In this document: one piece after another, positions 26,554 to 36,714 of the stretch
Numbering within the stretch: the first letter of the stretch is position 1
Layout of the letters: each line of letters starts with the position of its first letter
Origin: Synergistaceae bacterium
Lineage (GTDB): Bacteria; Synergistota; Synergistia; Synergistales; Aminobacteriaceae
Length of the DNA stretch: 64,000 bases
Assembly (NCBI GenBank): GCA_018436785.1
Contig: JAHDKR010000004.1
Coordinates: 30,994-94,993 of the forward strand
Direction of reading: 5' to 3'
Program-made: the position numbers and the translations under genes
The notes under the pieces: generated by a model
The model's database searches: none
Seen by the model: the letters and a program-made list of their open reading frames with translations, nothing else
Told to the model about the DNA's origin: nothing

Positions 26554-26806
26554 GTGGACGCTGCGAATTATGGCTATCGCGGAGAAGCGGATCTCAAGGA
26601 TTCCGAATCCGGAGAAGAAGCGCATTCTCATGGCGATCGACGAACTTCGTTACGATCCTTTTGCGCACGATGTGATTTCGCTTTCGGGGCGTCGCGAGCA
26701 TCGTCTGAGAGTGGGCGGGTGGAGAGTGCTTCTGCTGATCGATGAAAATGACCGTTCCGTTACGGTACTTTCAGTAAATGCTCGCGGAGATGCGTACAAA
26801 AAGTAG
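26546..26806 (+). CDS. RelE/ParE-superfamily toxin
   Basis: An 86-aa basic protein. ISRIPNPEKKRILMAIDEL, a D-P-F-A-H-D loop, the LSGRREHRLRVGGWRVLLLIDE core and the final VLSVNARGDAYK match the RelE family (core L-x-G-x-x-x-x-R-x-R-x-G-x-x-R, and R-x-x-x-Y at the end). RelE toxins cleave mRNA in the ribosomal A site; ParE members instead poison gyrase, and this cannot be settled here. GTG 26546 overlaps the antitoxin gene. Confidence 0.87.
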   Translation: MNEWTLRIMAIAEKRISRIPNPEKKRILMAIDELRYDPFAHDVISLSGRREHRLRVGGWRVLLLIDENDRSVTVLSVNARGDAYKK

Positions 26807-26865
26807 CGTGCTCTGTGGTACTATTTCTGTGTCTGTATTTTAGTGTCGGGAGGAACGAACAGTTT

Positions 26866-27828
26866 ATGATGAAACGAATCGCGGTGTTGACGAGCGGGGG
26901 AGACGCGCCGGGGATGAACGCGGCCATCCGTGCGGTGGTGCGCACGGCGCTCTATCACGGCATGGAGACCATAGGCGTGATGAAGGGGTACGAGGGACTG
27001 ATGGACGGCGAGTGCATCACGCTCGACCGGGCCGCGGTCGGCGGGATTATCCACAGGGGCGGGACGATCCTGCGTACGGCGCGGAGCGAGCGGTTCAAGA
27101 CGGAAGCCGGGCTTCGCGCTGCGCTTGTGCAGATGGAGAACCGCAAGGTGGATGCGCTTGTTGTGATCGGCGGCGACGGTTCCTTCAGGGGAGCGGAAAA
27201 ACTGTGCGCGATGGGGCTGCCGGTGATCGGCATCCCCGGAACCATCGACAACGATATTGCGGGCACCGATGTGACCATAGGGTACGATACGGCGTTGAAC
27301 ACGGCGCTCTCCGCCGTGCAGAAGCTCAGGGACACGGCGAGCAGCCACGACAGGCTCTTCATCGTCGAGGTCATGGGGCGAGACGCGGGATTCCTCGCGC
27401 TCGACGTCGCCGTTTCCACCGGGGCGGAGTACGTCGTCGTCCCGGAGATTCCTCTGGATATCAAAAAGATGTGCGATCATCTGCACTACTCGAGGAAGCG
27501 CGGAAAGACGCACTCGCTGATCATCCTTGCCGAGGGCGTGATGTCTGCGCTGGATCTGCGCAATCAGCTTCAGGACACCGGGGGCTACGACGCCCGCGTG
27601 ACGGTGCTGGGGTATATTCAGCGAGGAGGAAGCCCGTCGTCGTTGGACACGATTCTGGCCTCCAGAATGGGTTCCTTCGCGGTGGAGTCGCTGCTCGAGG
27701 GAAAGACCGGAGTCATGGTCGGCTCGGTGTGCGGCGCCATGTCGCTCTGCCCTCTGGAGGACGCCTGGAAGGCCGCTAAAGAGCTGAATCCCGAGCTGCT
27801 GGCGCTTGTCGACAAGCTGAGCGTGTGA
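26866..27828 (+). CDS. pfkA: ATP-dependent 6-phosphofructokinase
   Basis: A 320-aa group I phosphofructokinase. VLTSGGDAPGMNAAIRAVVR is the nucleotide-binding start; VVIGGDGSFRGAEKL carries the Gly-Gly-Asp-Gly-Ser ATP-site signature (ATP rather than PPi type); PGTIDNDIAGTD holds the catalytic Asp region; MGRDAGFLALDVAV and YIQRGGSPSSLDTILA complete the sugar-phosphate site. Two ATGs occur at 26866 and 26869; GGGAGGA at 26848-26854 fits either. Length equals that of E. coli PfkA. Confidence 0.97.
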   Translation: MMKRIAVLTSGGDAPGMNAAIRAVVRTALYHGMETIGVMKGYEGLMDGECITLDRAAVGGIIHRGGTILRTARSERFKTEAGLRAALVQMENRKVDALVVIGGDGSFRGAEKLCAMGLPVIGIPGTIDNDIAGTDVTIGYDTALNTALSAVQKLRDTASSHDRLFIVEVMGRDAGFLALDVAVSTGAEYVVVPEIPLDIKKMCDHLHYSRKRGKTHSLIILAEGVMSALDLRNQLQDTGGYDARVTVLGYIQRGGSPSSLDTILASRMGSFAVESLLEGKTGVMVGSVCGAMSLCPLEDAWKAAKELNPELLALVDKLSV

Positions 27829-27829
27829 T

Positions 27830-28693
27830 ATGGAGAGTTTCGGCCGCATTTGTTCCGTAATAGGTTCCGACCGGCCCGGACGAAAGGTCGGAGGGCTTCT
27901 TCGTCCGGAGCATCTCAGTCGGGCTTTGGAGCTGTTGATAAAAGCGTCCTCCGTGGCTGTGGTGACGGGGTTTTTTGTCCCCGCGTGCGGAGCTCCGGAA
28001 ACGGACGGTCCGGGCGGAGCGGTGATGCTCGGCAGGGCGTTGGAACGATGCGGACGAAGCGTGACGCTCTACACGGATGCACGGTGTTTTTCAGTTCTGG
28101 AGAGTTGCTCCCTGGCTGTGGAGGGGCCTGCTGTCCGTTCCGTCGAAACGGGAGAAGAGATTCTTGAATCTTCGCCCTCGCTTCTTGTTTTCATTGAACG
28201 GCTTGGGCGGGCCGCCGACGGGCGGTACTACAACATGCGCGCCGAGGATATCTCCTCTGTGACTGCGCCGTTGGACGATGCCGCGCCTCTTGCGCTCATA
28301 GCGGGGATCCCCGTGCTTGCTGTAGGCGACGGGGGGAATGAAGCAGGCATGGGGAACTTTCGCGGGGATCTTTCGTCGATTCTTCCGGAATACGCGCATT
28401 GCCTCTCGGTGACGCAGGCTTCGGTTACTCTTACGGCCGACGTGTCGGATTGGGGCGGGTATGCGCTTGCCGCCATGCTTTCACTTGCCGCCGGCGAGTG
28501 GGTTGGACCGGAAGAAGAGGAGATTGACCGGATGCTCGCTTCCCTTGTCGGTGCTGGCGCCGTGGACGGTGTGACCCGCAGGGGCGAACCGACGGTGGAC
28601 AGTTTCAGCGTCTCCGTCCACCGCGCTGTCGTTCGCTCTCTGCAAGAGATTATGAGTTCTGCGATCCTGAATACGAAAAGAGCGCCTTTGTAA
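27830..28693 (+). CDS. DUF4392 / D-glutamate cyclase-like protein
   Basis: A 287-aa protein whose signature is VVTGFFVPACGAPETDGPGGAVMLGRALERCGRSVTLYTD at residues 44-85, then IERLGRAADGRYYNMRAEDIS and VGDGGNEAGMGNF, the conserved glycine-rich core of DUF4392. Members act as D-glutamate cyclases that open or close 5-oxo-D-proline in D-glutamate breakdown; that role is assigned to some members and is inferred here. The ATG is 1 bp after pfkA. Its 3' end overlaps the convergent ECF gene by 44 bp. Confidence 0.82.
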   Translation: MESFGRICSVIGSDRPGRKVGGLLRPEHLSRALELLIKASSVAVVTGFFVPACGAPETDGPGGAVMLGRALERCGRSVTLYTDARCFSVLESCSLAVEGPAVRSVETGEEILESSPSLLVFIERLGRAADGRYYNMRAEDISSVTAPLDDAAPLALIAGIPVLAVGDGGNEAGMGNFRGDLSSILPEYAHCLSVTQASVTLTADVSDWGGYALAAMLSLAAGEWVGPEEEEIDRMLASLVGAGAVDGVTRRGEPTVDSFSVSVHRAVVRSLQEIMSSAILNTKRAPL

Positions 28694-29144
28694 GCACTGG
28701 CCGTGCGGCAAGGGCCGCCGCCGCGCCGATACCGCACTGAACGACGTCGGTTGCCGCCTCGACAGGGACTGCAGGCCATCCGTAAAGGATTCCCGCGACG
28801 GTGGAGTACCCCGCGATCATGACTGCCGCTCCGGCGGTGATTCCAAGCACCGGATGCTGTTTCCCGATCCGGCCGACGATATACCCTTCAGTTCCTTTGA
28901 TCAGGAGTGTAAAGGGGGCCCAGAGCGGGTAGCCGAGCAGCAGGTCGGCCATCGCGGCGCCGATTCCCCCTGCCGCCGCACCCCATACGGGACCGAGAAG
29001 AAGCGCTGCAAGATAGATAATGCCCTCTCCGAAATTGAAGTAGAGCCGGAATCCGGGTACGGGCATGCTGAGCATTGTCGCAAGGGTGACCGCGGCGATG
29101 AGGAGCCCTTTGAGGGCGACTTCTTTTGAGCGTGTTGTATTCAT
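28650..29144 (-). CDS. ECF transporter S component (substrate-binding membrane subunit)
   Basis: A 164-aa membrane protein with five to six segments. The N-terminal stretch KGLLIAAVTLATMLS contains the small-residue AxxxA-type contact helix of S components, and FNFGEGIIYLAALLLGPVWGAAAGGIGAAMADLL is the central family region. It would bind a vitamin-like substrate and dock with an EcfAAT module encoded elsewhere. The ATG at 29144 has AAGGAGG 9 bp upstream; an upstream ATG extension is not homologous. Substrate is not readable, and I saw no riboswitch in the 240 bp upstream. Confidence 0.8.
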   Translation of the reverse strand: MNTTRSKEVALKGLLIAAVTLATMLSMPVPGFRLYFNFGEGIIYLAALLLGPVWGAAAGGIGAAMADLLLGYPLWAPFTLLIKGTEGYIVGRIGKQHPVLGITAGAAVMIAGYSTVAGILYGWPAVPVEAATDVVQCGIGAAAALAARPVLTKALFSYSGSQNS

Positions 29145-29384
29145 CCGATTGAACCTCCTTGGGGATACATTGCTTTCCGCCGGGAGCGGGATTTTTGCCG
29201 GTCCGGAGATACACCCGACATTTCCTGCTTGCCTCCCCATTCTATTCGTGGTAGAGTTCTTTCGGAAAGAGCCAGCTGGACGCCGTTTCCATCTGATTCT
29301 GGACTGTTCAAACGATCGGGGAAGTCGAAACCCGGCGATGTTTTTTTTCTCTGCACTTGTTTTTTTTCTGGGGCGGTGGGTATA

Positions 29385-29819
29385 ATGTCCAGGGACGGGA
29401 AATTTTTTCTTCTTCTGGTTGGTTTCGCTATTTTCTCCCTGATCGCCGTCTCGTTCGGGGCGATTCGTTCAAAGAAGGCCGCGGGTTCTTTCGAAATCCA
29501 TAATATCGTTTTATGCGACGAGGTGGACGGCGGAATAAAGCCTGTCGGTGTAGGGTCTGCTTTTTCTTATGGCACGCGCCAATTATGTTTATGGTTTGAG
29601 TACTCCAGAGCCGGCGACGACGAGAATATCCGGGTGCGCTGGTATTACAGGGGGCGGCCGATTCATTCGCAGGAGGTCGTGCTCGATCCAGGAAGCGGAG
29701 CCAAGGCCTTCTGCCTGCTTCTTGAGGATGGCTCTCCTCTCCCCAAAGGATCATATTCGGTCCGGATTTCTCTGTTCGACAGAGTGTTTTCCGATACGTT
29801 CTTCGAAATTTCCGAGTAG
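29385..29819 (+). CDS. small membrane-anchored periplasmic protein
   Basis: A 144-aa protein with one N-terminal membrane segment (residues 7-27, LLLVGFAIFSLIAVSFGAI) and a beta-rich outer domain (IVLCDEVDGGIKPVG, RVRWYYRGRPIHSQEVVL, GSYSVRISLFDRVFSDTFFEI). The G-S-Y-x-V-x-I end pattern resembles DUF2914-like folds, but I do not assign a function. A TATAAT overlaps the ATG at 29381-29386, with TTGTTT 18 bp upstream; if it is a real promoter the start could lie further in. It is followed by a 190-bp gap and then rho. Confidence 0.7.
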   Translation: MSRDGKFFLLLVGFAIFSLIAVSFGAIRSKKAAGSFEIHNIVLCDEVDGGIKPVGVGSAFSYGTRQLCLWFEYSRAGDDENIRVRWYYRGRPIHSQEVVLDPGSGAKAFCLLLEDGSPLPKGSYSVRISLFDRVFSDTFFEISE

Positions 29820-30010
29820 CTGCAACTGTTCACAAGTTCAAACTTGGTCCGTTTTCGTCGGTTCATGTGTTCTTTTCCGCGTGAAGCTTTTGAAACGGGG
29901 CAATTCAGGAAGGGGATGTCCAGGTTCGTGTTTTTCTCTGATCATTTATCCCGAAGTGTGTCAAAAAGCCCTCCTGGCTTTATAAAAGAAATACGCTCAG
30001 GACTGCGTTC

Positions 30011-31378
30011 ATGATGTCCGATAATCTCATCGCGAACGACGCGGCGGACACTGCCTCCGAGACCGCTGTTGTGGAAACGGCGCTTGCTCCTGCGGAGACT
30101 GATGACGCGTCGAAGACTCCTCCGAAACCGAGGCACACATACGGCCATCTGGCCGCTCTTCTCAATCCAGATCTTCGCAGGATAGCGAAGGAGCTGGGCA
30201 TAGTCGGTTTTTCCTCCCTACGCAAGGATGATCTTGTCATCGCCATCCTGAAGGCCCAAGCTGAAGAGCTCAACTACCGTTTTGGCGGAGGAACCCTTGA
30301 AATTCTGCAGGAAGGGTACGGTTTCCTTCGTCCGAAAGGCCTGCTGCCCAGCGATCACGACGTGTACGTTTCGGCGTCGCAGGTTCGGCGTTTTGGCTTG
30401 CGGAATGGAGACGTCATCTGGGGGCTCGTGCGTCCTCCCCGTGATTCGGAGCACTATGAGGCGTTGCTCAGAGTGGAGATGGTCAACTTCTCCGACCCGG
30501 AGGCGGCAAGAAAAAGACCGCATTTCGGCGCCATCACGCCGATTTTCCCGGATGAAAAACTTTCCCTTGAGACGGATCCGAAAGAGATATCCACGCGGCT
30601 TGTCGACCTCTTCGCTCCTATTGGAAAGGGGCAGAGAGCGCTGCTGGTTTCTCCTCCCAAAGCGGGGAAGACCACGCTGCTCAAGAAAATTGCCAACGCC
30701 GTCACGGTGAACTATCCGGATATCATTCTGATGGTGCTGCTTATCGACGAACGTCCGGAAGAAGTGACGGATATGGCACGTTCAGTCGACGGGGAGATCA
30801 TCGCCTCGACCTTCGACCGTCCGGCGGACGAGCATCTCAGGGTGGCGAATCTCGCTCTCGAGAAGGCCAAGCGCCTTGTCGAGGTGGGCAAGGATGTCGT
30901 TCTCCTTCTGGATTCGATCACACGCCTCGCCCGCGCATCCAACCTTGTTGTTCCTCCTTCCGGACGAACGCTCTCAGGCGGTATGGATCCTGCGGCGCTC
31001 TACTTTCCGAAGCGCTTCTTCGGAGCAGCCAGGAATATTGAAGAAGGCGGAAGCCTCACCATCATCGGCACTGCTTTGGTGGATACCGGCAGCCGAATGG
31101 ACGAGGTGATCTACGAGGAGTTTAAAGGCACGGGAAATATGGAGCTTCACCTTTCGAGGAAGCTCTCGGAACAGCGGATTTTCCCTGCGATCGACATTGT
31201 GAAGTCGGGAACGCGCCGCGAGGAGCTGCTCTTCACCGAAGACGAACTGAGCCGTCTCTGGCTGCTCCGCCGGCGGATTGTGAACGTCGACGAGTCGGGC
31301 GCGCTGAATCTGATCATCGATAAACTGAAACAGTCCTCCACAAATAAGGAATTTTTACTGACCATCAAAAAAGGGTAG
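30011..31378 (+). CDS. rho: transcription termination factor Rho
   Basis: A 455-aa hexameric RNA helicase. Residues 1-45 are an unusually acidic, Ala/Thr-rich leader. Residues 45-90 are the Rho N-terminal domain; the cold-shock-like RNA-binding domain contains [15 protein letters not shown]. The ATPase core has Walker [50 protein letters not shown], and the R-loop region [30 protein letters not shown]. Two ATGs (30011, 30014) are possible. The 190 bp upstream may contain a leader for autoregulation, but no clear signal is seen. Confidence 0.97.
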   Translation: MMSDNLIANDAADTASETAVVETALAPAETDDASKTPPKPRHTYGHLAALLNPDLRRIAKELGIVGFSSLRKDDLVIAILKAQAEELNYRFGGGTLEILQEGYGFLRPKGLLPSDHDVYVSASQVRRFGLRNGDVIWGLVRPPRDSEHYEALLRVEMVNFSDPEAARKRPHFGAITPIFPDEKLSLETDPKEISTRLVDLFAPIGKGQRALLVSPPKAGKTTLLKKIANAVTVNYPDIILMVLLIDERPEEVTDMARSVDGEIIASTFDRPADEHLRVANLALEKAKRLVEVGKDVVLLLDSITRLARASNLVVPPSGRTLSGGMDPAALYFPKRFFGAARNIEEGGSLTIIGTALVDTGSRMDEVIYEEFKGTGNMELHLSRKLSEQRIFPAIDIVKSGTRREELLFTEDELSRLWLLRRRIVNVDESGALNLIIDKLKQSSTNKEFLLTIKKG

Positions 31379-31463
31379 GGGCTGTCTGTGCCCTTCCCGC
31401 CGAGGGTCTGCGGCGACGGGTGGAAGGACGATACTTTATACAAAGCAGAGGAGGTTGAGGAGA

Positions 31464-33452
31464 TTGAAGAAAAGGAACTCTCCTTCGCCGTTTGAGGTAC
31501 GGAACAAAAAGGCGCCGAGAAAAAAAAGGGCGGGGTTTCTGCCTTTCGCGGAATCGCCAAAAGGGGTGCGGCTTGGCCGGATTAGTTGTTTTCTTGTAAT
31601 TATTGTCATGCTGGCTACCGCCGCCTTTCTGACGTTGAGCACCGCGGATCGAACTGTTGGCGCGGCGTGGGGGAATCTATCGGATTCAAAGGACTCAGGA
31701 GAATTCATTCTCCCTTCCTCGGGCTTTATCGTCGTCGAAATGTCGAACGTCCTGCTTGATGAGGACGGCTACGAGCTTGGAATGGAAACCGATTCGCTCT
31801 TTGCTCTCCGGGGCAGAAGAGGAGAACCCGGACTACTTCCTCTGGGAAACGAAGTCCCCGCAAGTGCGAAAAAAACAAAGGATGTCGCGGAGAATTCCGT
31901 GCAGAAGCTCGACATCGATACGTCGCAGCCGAAAGAAGTATCCTCAGGTTCGGAAGCTTCTCTGCCGATGACGGATTTCAGCTGGTCGATTTCGGAGCAG
32001 TTCAACAGAGGGTTTGCGTCTTCATCAATGACGTTGGGAGAAGAGGAATCGGCCTCCTCGGAGGGCGCTTTCCGCTTCCCCGACCGCCTGGTAGAGCGAA
32101 AAGGGCAGCTTGGCGGCAACAGTCTGTTCACAACATTCGGCGTTTCCCGGATGACGGAGTTTCACCCGCGGATTTCCCATGGATTTGTTCCCGGCGAGAG
32201 CTCGTTCTCAACTGCCAACGGCGCTCTTTTTGCTGATTCTCCCATCTCTCGTCTTGTTTCTTTCAAAGGCTCGTCTGAAAATGGGGCGGAGGGGGCCCCT
32301 TCCGGTGATAGCGACGCTTCGGATTTCGAATCCGTAGTGCTGAGCGTCGGGGATGACGGAAAAAAACTTGCGCTTGAAGAGGGCGACGATGCGGAGGAAG
32401 CTGAAGATGTGACGCTTGCTCAGGTCTCCGAACTTTGGAAGGAGCATATCGTCAAAGCGGGGCAGACGCTTTCCGATATAGCGGTTGCCCACGGCGTTGC
32501 GGTGAGCGATATCGTCAAGGCGAACGAACTGAAAAATGCAAACCGTCTCTCCGAGAAACAGCTTCTCCTGATTCCGAATAGCAGCGCGGCGGTAGAAGCG
32601 ACGTTGGAGGAAGTGCTCACAAGAAAAGCTCGTCTGGTGGCCGCCCGGGAAAAGGTCCTTCCCATCAAAATCACCGCGTATGTTGTCGCGGAAGGCGACA
32701 GCCTCTGGTCGATCGCGAACTCGCAGAACATAGAGATTGACACGCTTTTCGGCTGCAACGATCTGCGGAACCCCAACGTAATACGTCCCGGGGCGACCTT
32801 GCGAATTCCGAATCAGGACGGCATCTTTCATAAAATCAAGAGCGGCGAAACGCTCGCAGGCGTTGCGAAAAAGTACGAGATAGCCGCGGACAGAATCAGG
32901 CAGGCAAACGGCGAAGCTGCGCTGAACCCTTTCCCCGTGGGCAAGGAGATCTTCCTCCCCGGAGCCCGGCCCGAAGCGGTGGAATCTTCACCCTCTTCGA
33001 GCTCCTCCTCCCGTTCGGCAGCTCGATCCTCGAAGTCTGCCCCGGCGAAGGTTTCCAGCAGCTCCTCGCGGAGTTATCGGTGGCCTGTGGTGGGAAAGAT
33101 CAACAGTCCGTTCGGGTGGAGGCGTCATCCGGTGACACGCCGGCGCGACTTCCACACGGGGATTGATATCAAGGCCCCCCGGGGCAGAACAATACAGGCG
33201 GCGCGCGGAGGACGTGTGGAGTACTCCGGCTGGATGGGTGGCTACGGCAGAGTTGTGGTCATCGACCACGGAGACGGTCATTCGACCCTGTACGCTCACT
33301 GCAGCTCCCTCGCGGTCCGTAAGGGAAACAAGGTTTCTCAGGGACAGGCTATCGCGACCGTCGGCACCACCGGAAGGACAACCGGTCCGCACCTGCACTT
33401 CGAAGTCCGCAGGGGAAACAATCCGGTGAACCCGCTGGGGATGTTAAGATAG
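31464..33452 (+). CDS. LysM-domain M23 murein endopeptidase
   Basis: A 662-aa envelope protein. A basic N-terminus precedes a membrane segment at about residues 40-58. A long, Ser/Glu-rich, low-complexity linker of about 250 residues follows, then three LysM repeats (HIVKAGQTLSDIAVAHGV, YVVAEGDSLWSIANSQNI, HKIKSGETLAGVAKKYEI), a Ser-rich linker, and an M23 (LytM) domain with intact zinc ligands in FHTGIDIKAP and HLHFEV. The domain order fits a peptidoglycan endopeptidase held at the inner membrane. TTG 31464 is chosen because AGGAGG lies 9 bp before it. The ORF ends about 40 bp before a terminator. Confidence 0.92.
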   Translation: MKKRNSPSPFEVRNKKAPRKKRAGFLPFAESPKGVRLGRISCFLVIIVMLATAAFLTLSTADRTVGAAWGNLSDSKDSGEFILPSSGFIVVEMSNVLLDEDGYELGMETDSLFALRGRRGEPGLLPLGNEVPASAKKTKDVAENSVQKLDIDTSQPKEVSSGSEASLPMTDFSWSISEQFNRGFASSSMTLGEEESASSEGAFRFPDRLVERKGQLGGNSLFTTFGVSRMTEFHPRISHGFVPGESSFSTANGALFADSPISRLVSFKGSSENGAEGAPSGDSDASDFESVVLSVGDDGKKLALEEGDDAEEAEDVTLAQVSELWKEHIVKAGQTLSDIAVAHGVAVSDIVKANELKNANRLSEKQLLLIPNSSAAVEATLEEVLTRKARLVAAREKVLPIKITAYVVAEGDSLWSIANSQNIEIDTLFGCNDLRNPNVIRPGATLRIPNQDGIFHKIKSGETLAGVAKKYEIAADRIRQANGEAALNPFPVGKEIFLPGARPEAVESSPSSSSSSRSAARSSKSAPAKVSSSSSRSYRWPVVGKINSPFGWRRHPVTRRRDFHTGIDIKAPRGRTIQAARGGRVEYSGWMGGYGRVVVIDHGDGHSTLYAHCSSLAVRKGNKVSQGQAIATVGTTGRTTGPHLHFEVRRGNNPVNPLGMLR

Positions 33453-33492
33453 GCAATATCCTCCATGACGGATGGATTCTCTTTCGATATTC

Positions 33493-33525
33493 TGGACCGG
33501 GGTTCTCCCTGGTCCATGTTTTTTT
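33493..33525 (+). terminator. Rho-independent terminator after the LysM/M23 gene
   Basis: A 10-bp stem with a TTCT loop (33503-33506), the outer six pairs TGGACC with GGTCCA, then TG and a run of seven T. It separates the M23 gene from pyrG. Confidence 0.9.
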
Positions 33526-33572
33526 GATGCGTTGACGTGTTCGTCTCGTGAACGATTTTTTCTGAATACTAG

Positions 33573-35192
<1,620 letters not shown>

Positions 35193-35206
35193 AGGAGGGG
35201 AAACGA

Positions 35207-36226
35207 ATGAGACGTACTATACTCGTTCTTGTATGCGTTGTACTGCTTCTGATGGGCGCGGTATTACCGTTGTTCGCCCAGGAAGATTCTTCGACTTTCC
35301 ATGTTATGAGCCGTGTGGAGCAGCTTGTGTACGGCGGCGAACGCACCGGCGGACTGGTCGACCGCCTGAATTCCGTGGAAAGAGATATGTTCGGAAGGGA
35401 GTTGCCCGGAAGTATCGCCGAACGGCAGACAGCCCTGCTTACGTTTATCGAGAAGGGAACTGAGTACCAGCCGTCGCTTCTTTTCAAGCTTGGCGTGGCG
35501 GAATGGGCGGTCGAGCGGCAAATTGACTCCCTCTCTCCTGTTGTAAAAAGAGTGGATGCTCTTGAAGTCCAGCTCGAAGGAACGCCGCAGGTGGAACGGC
35601 CGGTCACGATGAGACTCGAACGGGTCCTCGGACTTCTTCTCTCCGAACCGGTGACAGCCGCGGAAGTTGAACTCCCCGCAGCGACGATTATTCGGGCGTC
35701 TCTGGCGCACTCGCTCTCGCCGAAGACGGCGAAAAAGGGCGATCCGGTCGACATGGTGCTCCATTCCGACCTGGTCGTCGGGTCAAACCTGATCGCTCCG
35801 AAGGGCAGCCGAGTCTCTGCGGTAGTGACGGAGGTGACAAAACCCCGGAGCTTCGGACGTCCCGGAGAAGTAAAGGTTGGAGTAGAGTCGTTGTTTTCGA
35901 TCGGTTCCCAACCAATTCCGCTGACATTCGGCGAAGAGTCGAGGCAGGCGGTCGAAGCGGAATCGGCGCAGCTTGCCGCCGCAGGCACGAGTGTGGTGGG
36001 CGCATTGCTCCTGGGTCCTGTAGGGCTGGTCGGCGGTTTTCTCGTTCGCGGCGACTTGAAGGAGCTTCCCGCCGGAACCGTTGTCTTTTCGCAAACTGCC
36101 GACGCGGTAAAAGTGGGGGCATACCCGGTGCCGCCGGGATTGCAGGGGCTGTTGAAAAACCCGGAGAAAGCCGAGCCTGCACAGACTGGAACGAGCGGTT
36201 CCGCCGGTAACGAGACCACTCCTTGA
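35207..36226 (+). CDS. secreted protein of unknown function
   Basis: A 339-aa protein with a signal peptide (residues 4-24, ending LFA). Residues 30-130 are helical with a repeated pattern (MSRVEQLVYGGERTGGLVDRL, SVERDMFGRELPGSIAERQ). Residues 155-250 look beta-rich, with a G-D-P-V-D-M, IAPKGSRVSAVVTEVTKPR and GRPGEVKVGVESL core, similar in style to TrbI/VirB10-like beta domains. A glycine/alanine stretch near residue 265 may be a hydrophobic helix. The tail is Pro/Thr-rich. No known family. RBS GAAGGAGG at 35191. It starts 15 bp after pyrG and overlaps the next gene's leader. Confidence 0.75.
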   Translation: MRRTILVLVCVVLLLMGAVLPLFAQEDSSTFHVMSRVEQLVYGGERTGGLVDRLNSVERDMFGRELPGSIAERQTALLTFIEKGTEYQPSLLFKLGVAEWAVERQIDSLSPVVKRVDALEVQLEGTPQVERPVTMRLERVLGLLLSEPVTAAEVELPAATIIRASLAHSLSPKTAKKGDPVDMVLHSDLVVGSNLIAPKGSRVSAVVTEVTKPRSFGRPGEVKVGVESLFSIGSQPIPLTFGEESRQAVEAESAQLAAAGTSVVGALLLGPVGLVGGFLVRGDLKELPAGTVVFSQTADAVKVGAYPVPPGLQGLLKNPEKAEPAQTGTSGSAGNETTP

Positions 36227-36243
36227 GAAGGAGGAAACGTGTC

Positions 36244-36681
36244 ATGTTCGAGGGAAAAAGAAAGAAAATCGCGCTTTGGGTTCTTCTGCTGCTCCTGTTT
36301 ACGGGCGGCGTTTCACGTGCGTTCGATCTCGGCGATCTCGTCGGCGTCATCGGAGGAGGTTTTGTCGTCTCGACCATTGCCGGGCCGATCAACGACTTCA
36401 TCAATACAATTACGTTGAACAAGGGCGTCAAGGTGGAAGGGCATACAAAGGTCGTTCCTATTGTTTCCATTGGCTCCGGAACGCATATCGGCGCGGCGCA
36501 GATTTCCGGGCCGAGGGGAGAACCCGTGGGAACGACAAAGGCTGTGGCGCAGATAGAGGCAACCTTCAGAGATCGTCTGCGTATAAAGATACTGGTGCCG
36601 GTGGATTCTGAGAATCCGGTGCAGCGGTTCCGGCGGGTTCAGGGGGTCGGAGTTTCGGCGATCATTGATTTTAGACTATAG
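36244..36681 (+). CDS. small secreted protein of unknown function
   Basis: A 145-aa protein with a strong signal peptide (residues 6-27, IALWVLLLLLFTGGVSRAFD). The mature part is glycine-rich and beta-like: GDLVGVIGGGFVVSTIAGPIND, KVVPIVSIGSGTHIGAAQISGP and VGVSAIIDFRL. It has no Cys and no enzyme motif. ATG 36244 is behind AAGGAGG, which lies within the previous gene's last codons; an upstream TTG is unlikely. Part of a set of three secreted proteins before the Lpt genes. Confidence 0.75.
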   Translation: MFEGKRKKIALWVLLLLLFTGGVSRAFDLGDLVGVIGGGFVVSTIAGPINDFINTITLNKGVKVEGHTKVVPIVSIGSGTHIGAAQISGPRGEPVGTTKAVAQIEATFRDRLRIKILVPVDSENPVQRFRRVQGVGVSAIIDFRL

Positions 36682-36714
36682 GGTGATCAATCTCTTGTTT
36701 TTGGGGTGGCGTTC

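Noticed and set aside
29145..29384. Riboswitch upstream of the ECF S component
   Set aside because: I looked for TPP, cobalamin, FMN and preQ1 core motifs and found none; only a plain RBS and no conserved core is seen.
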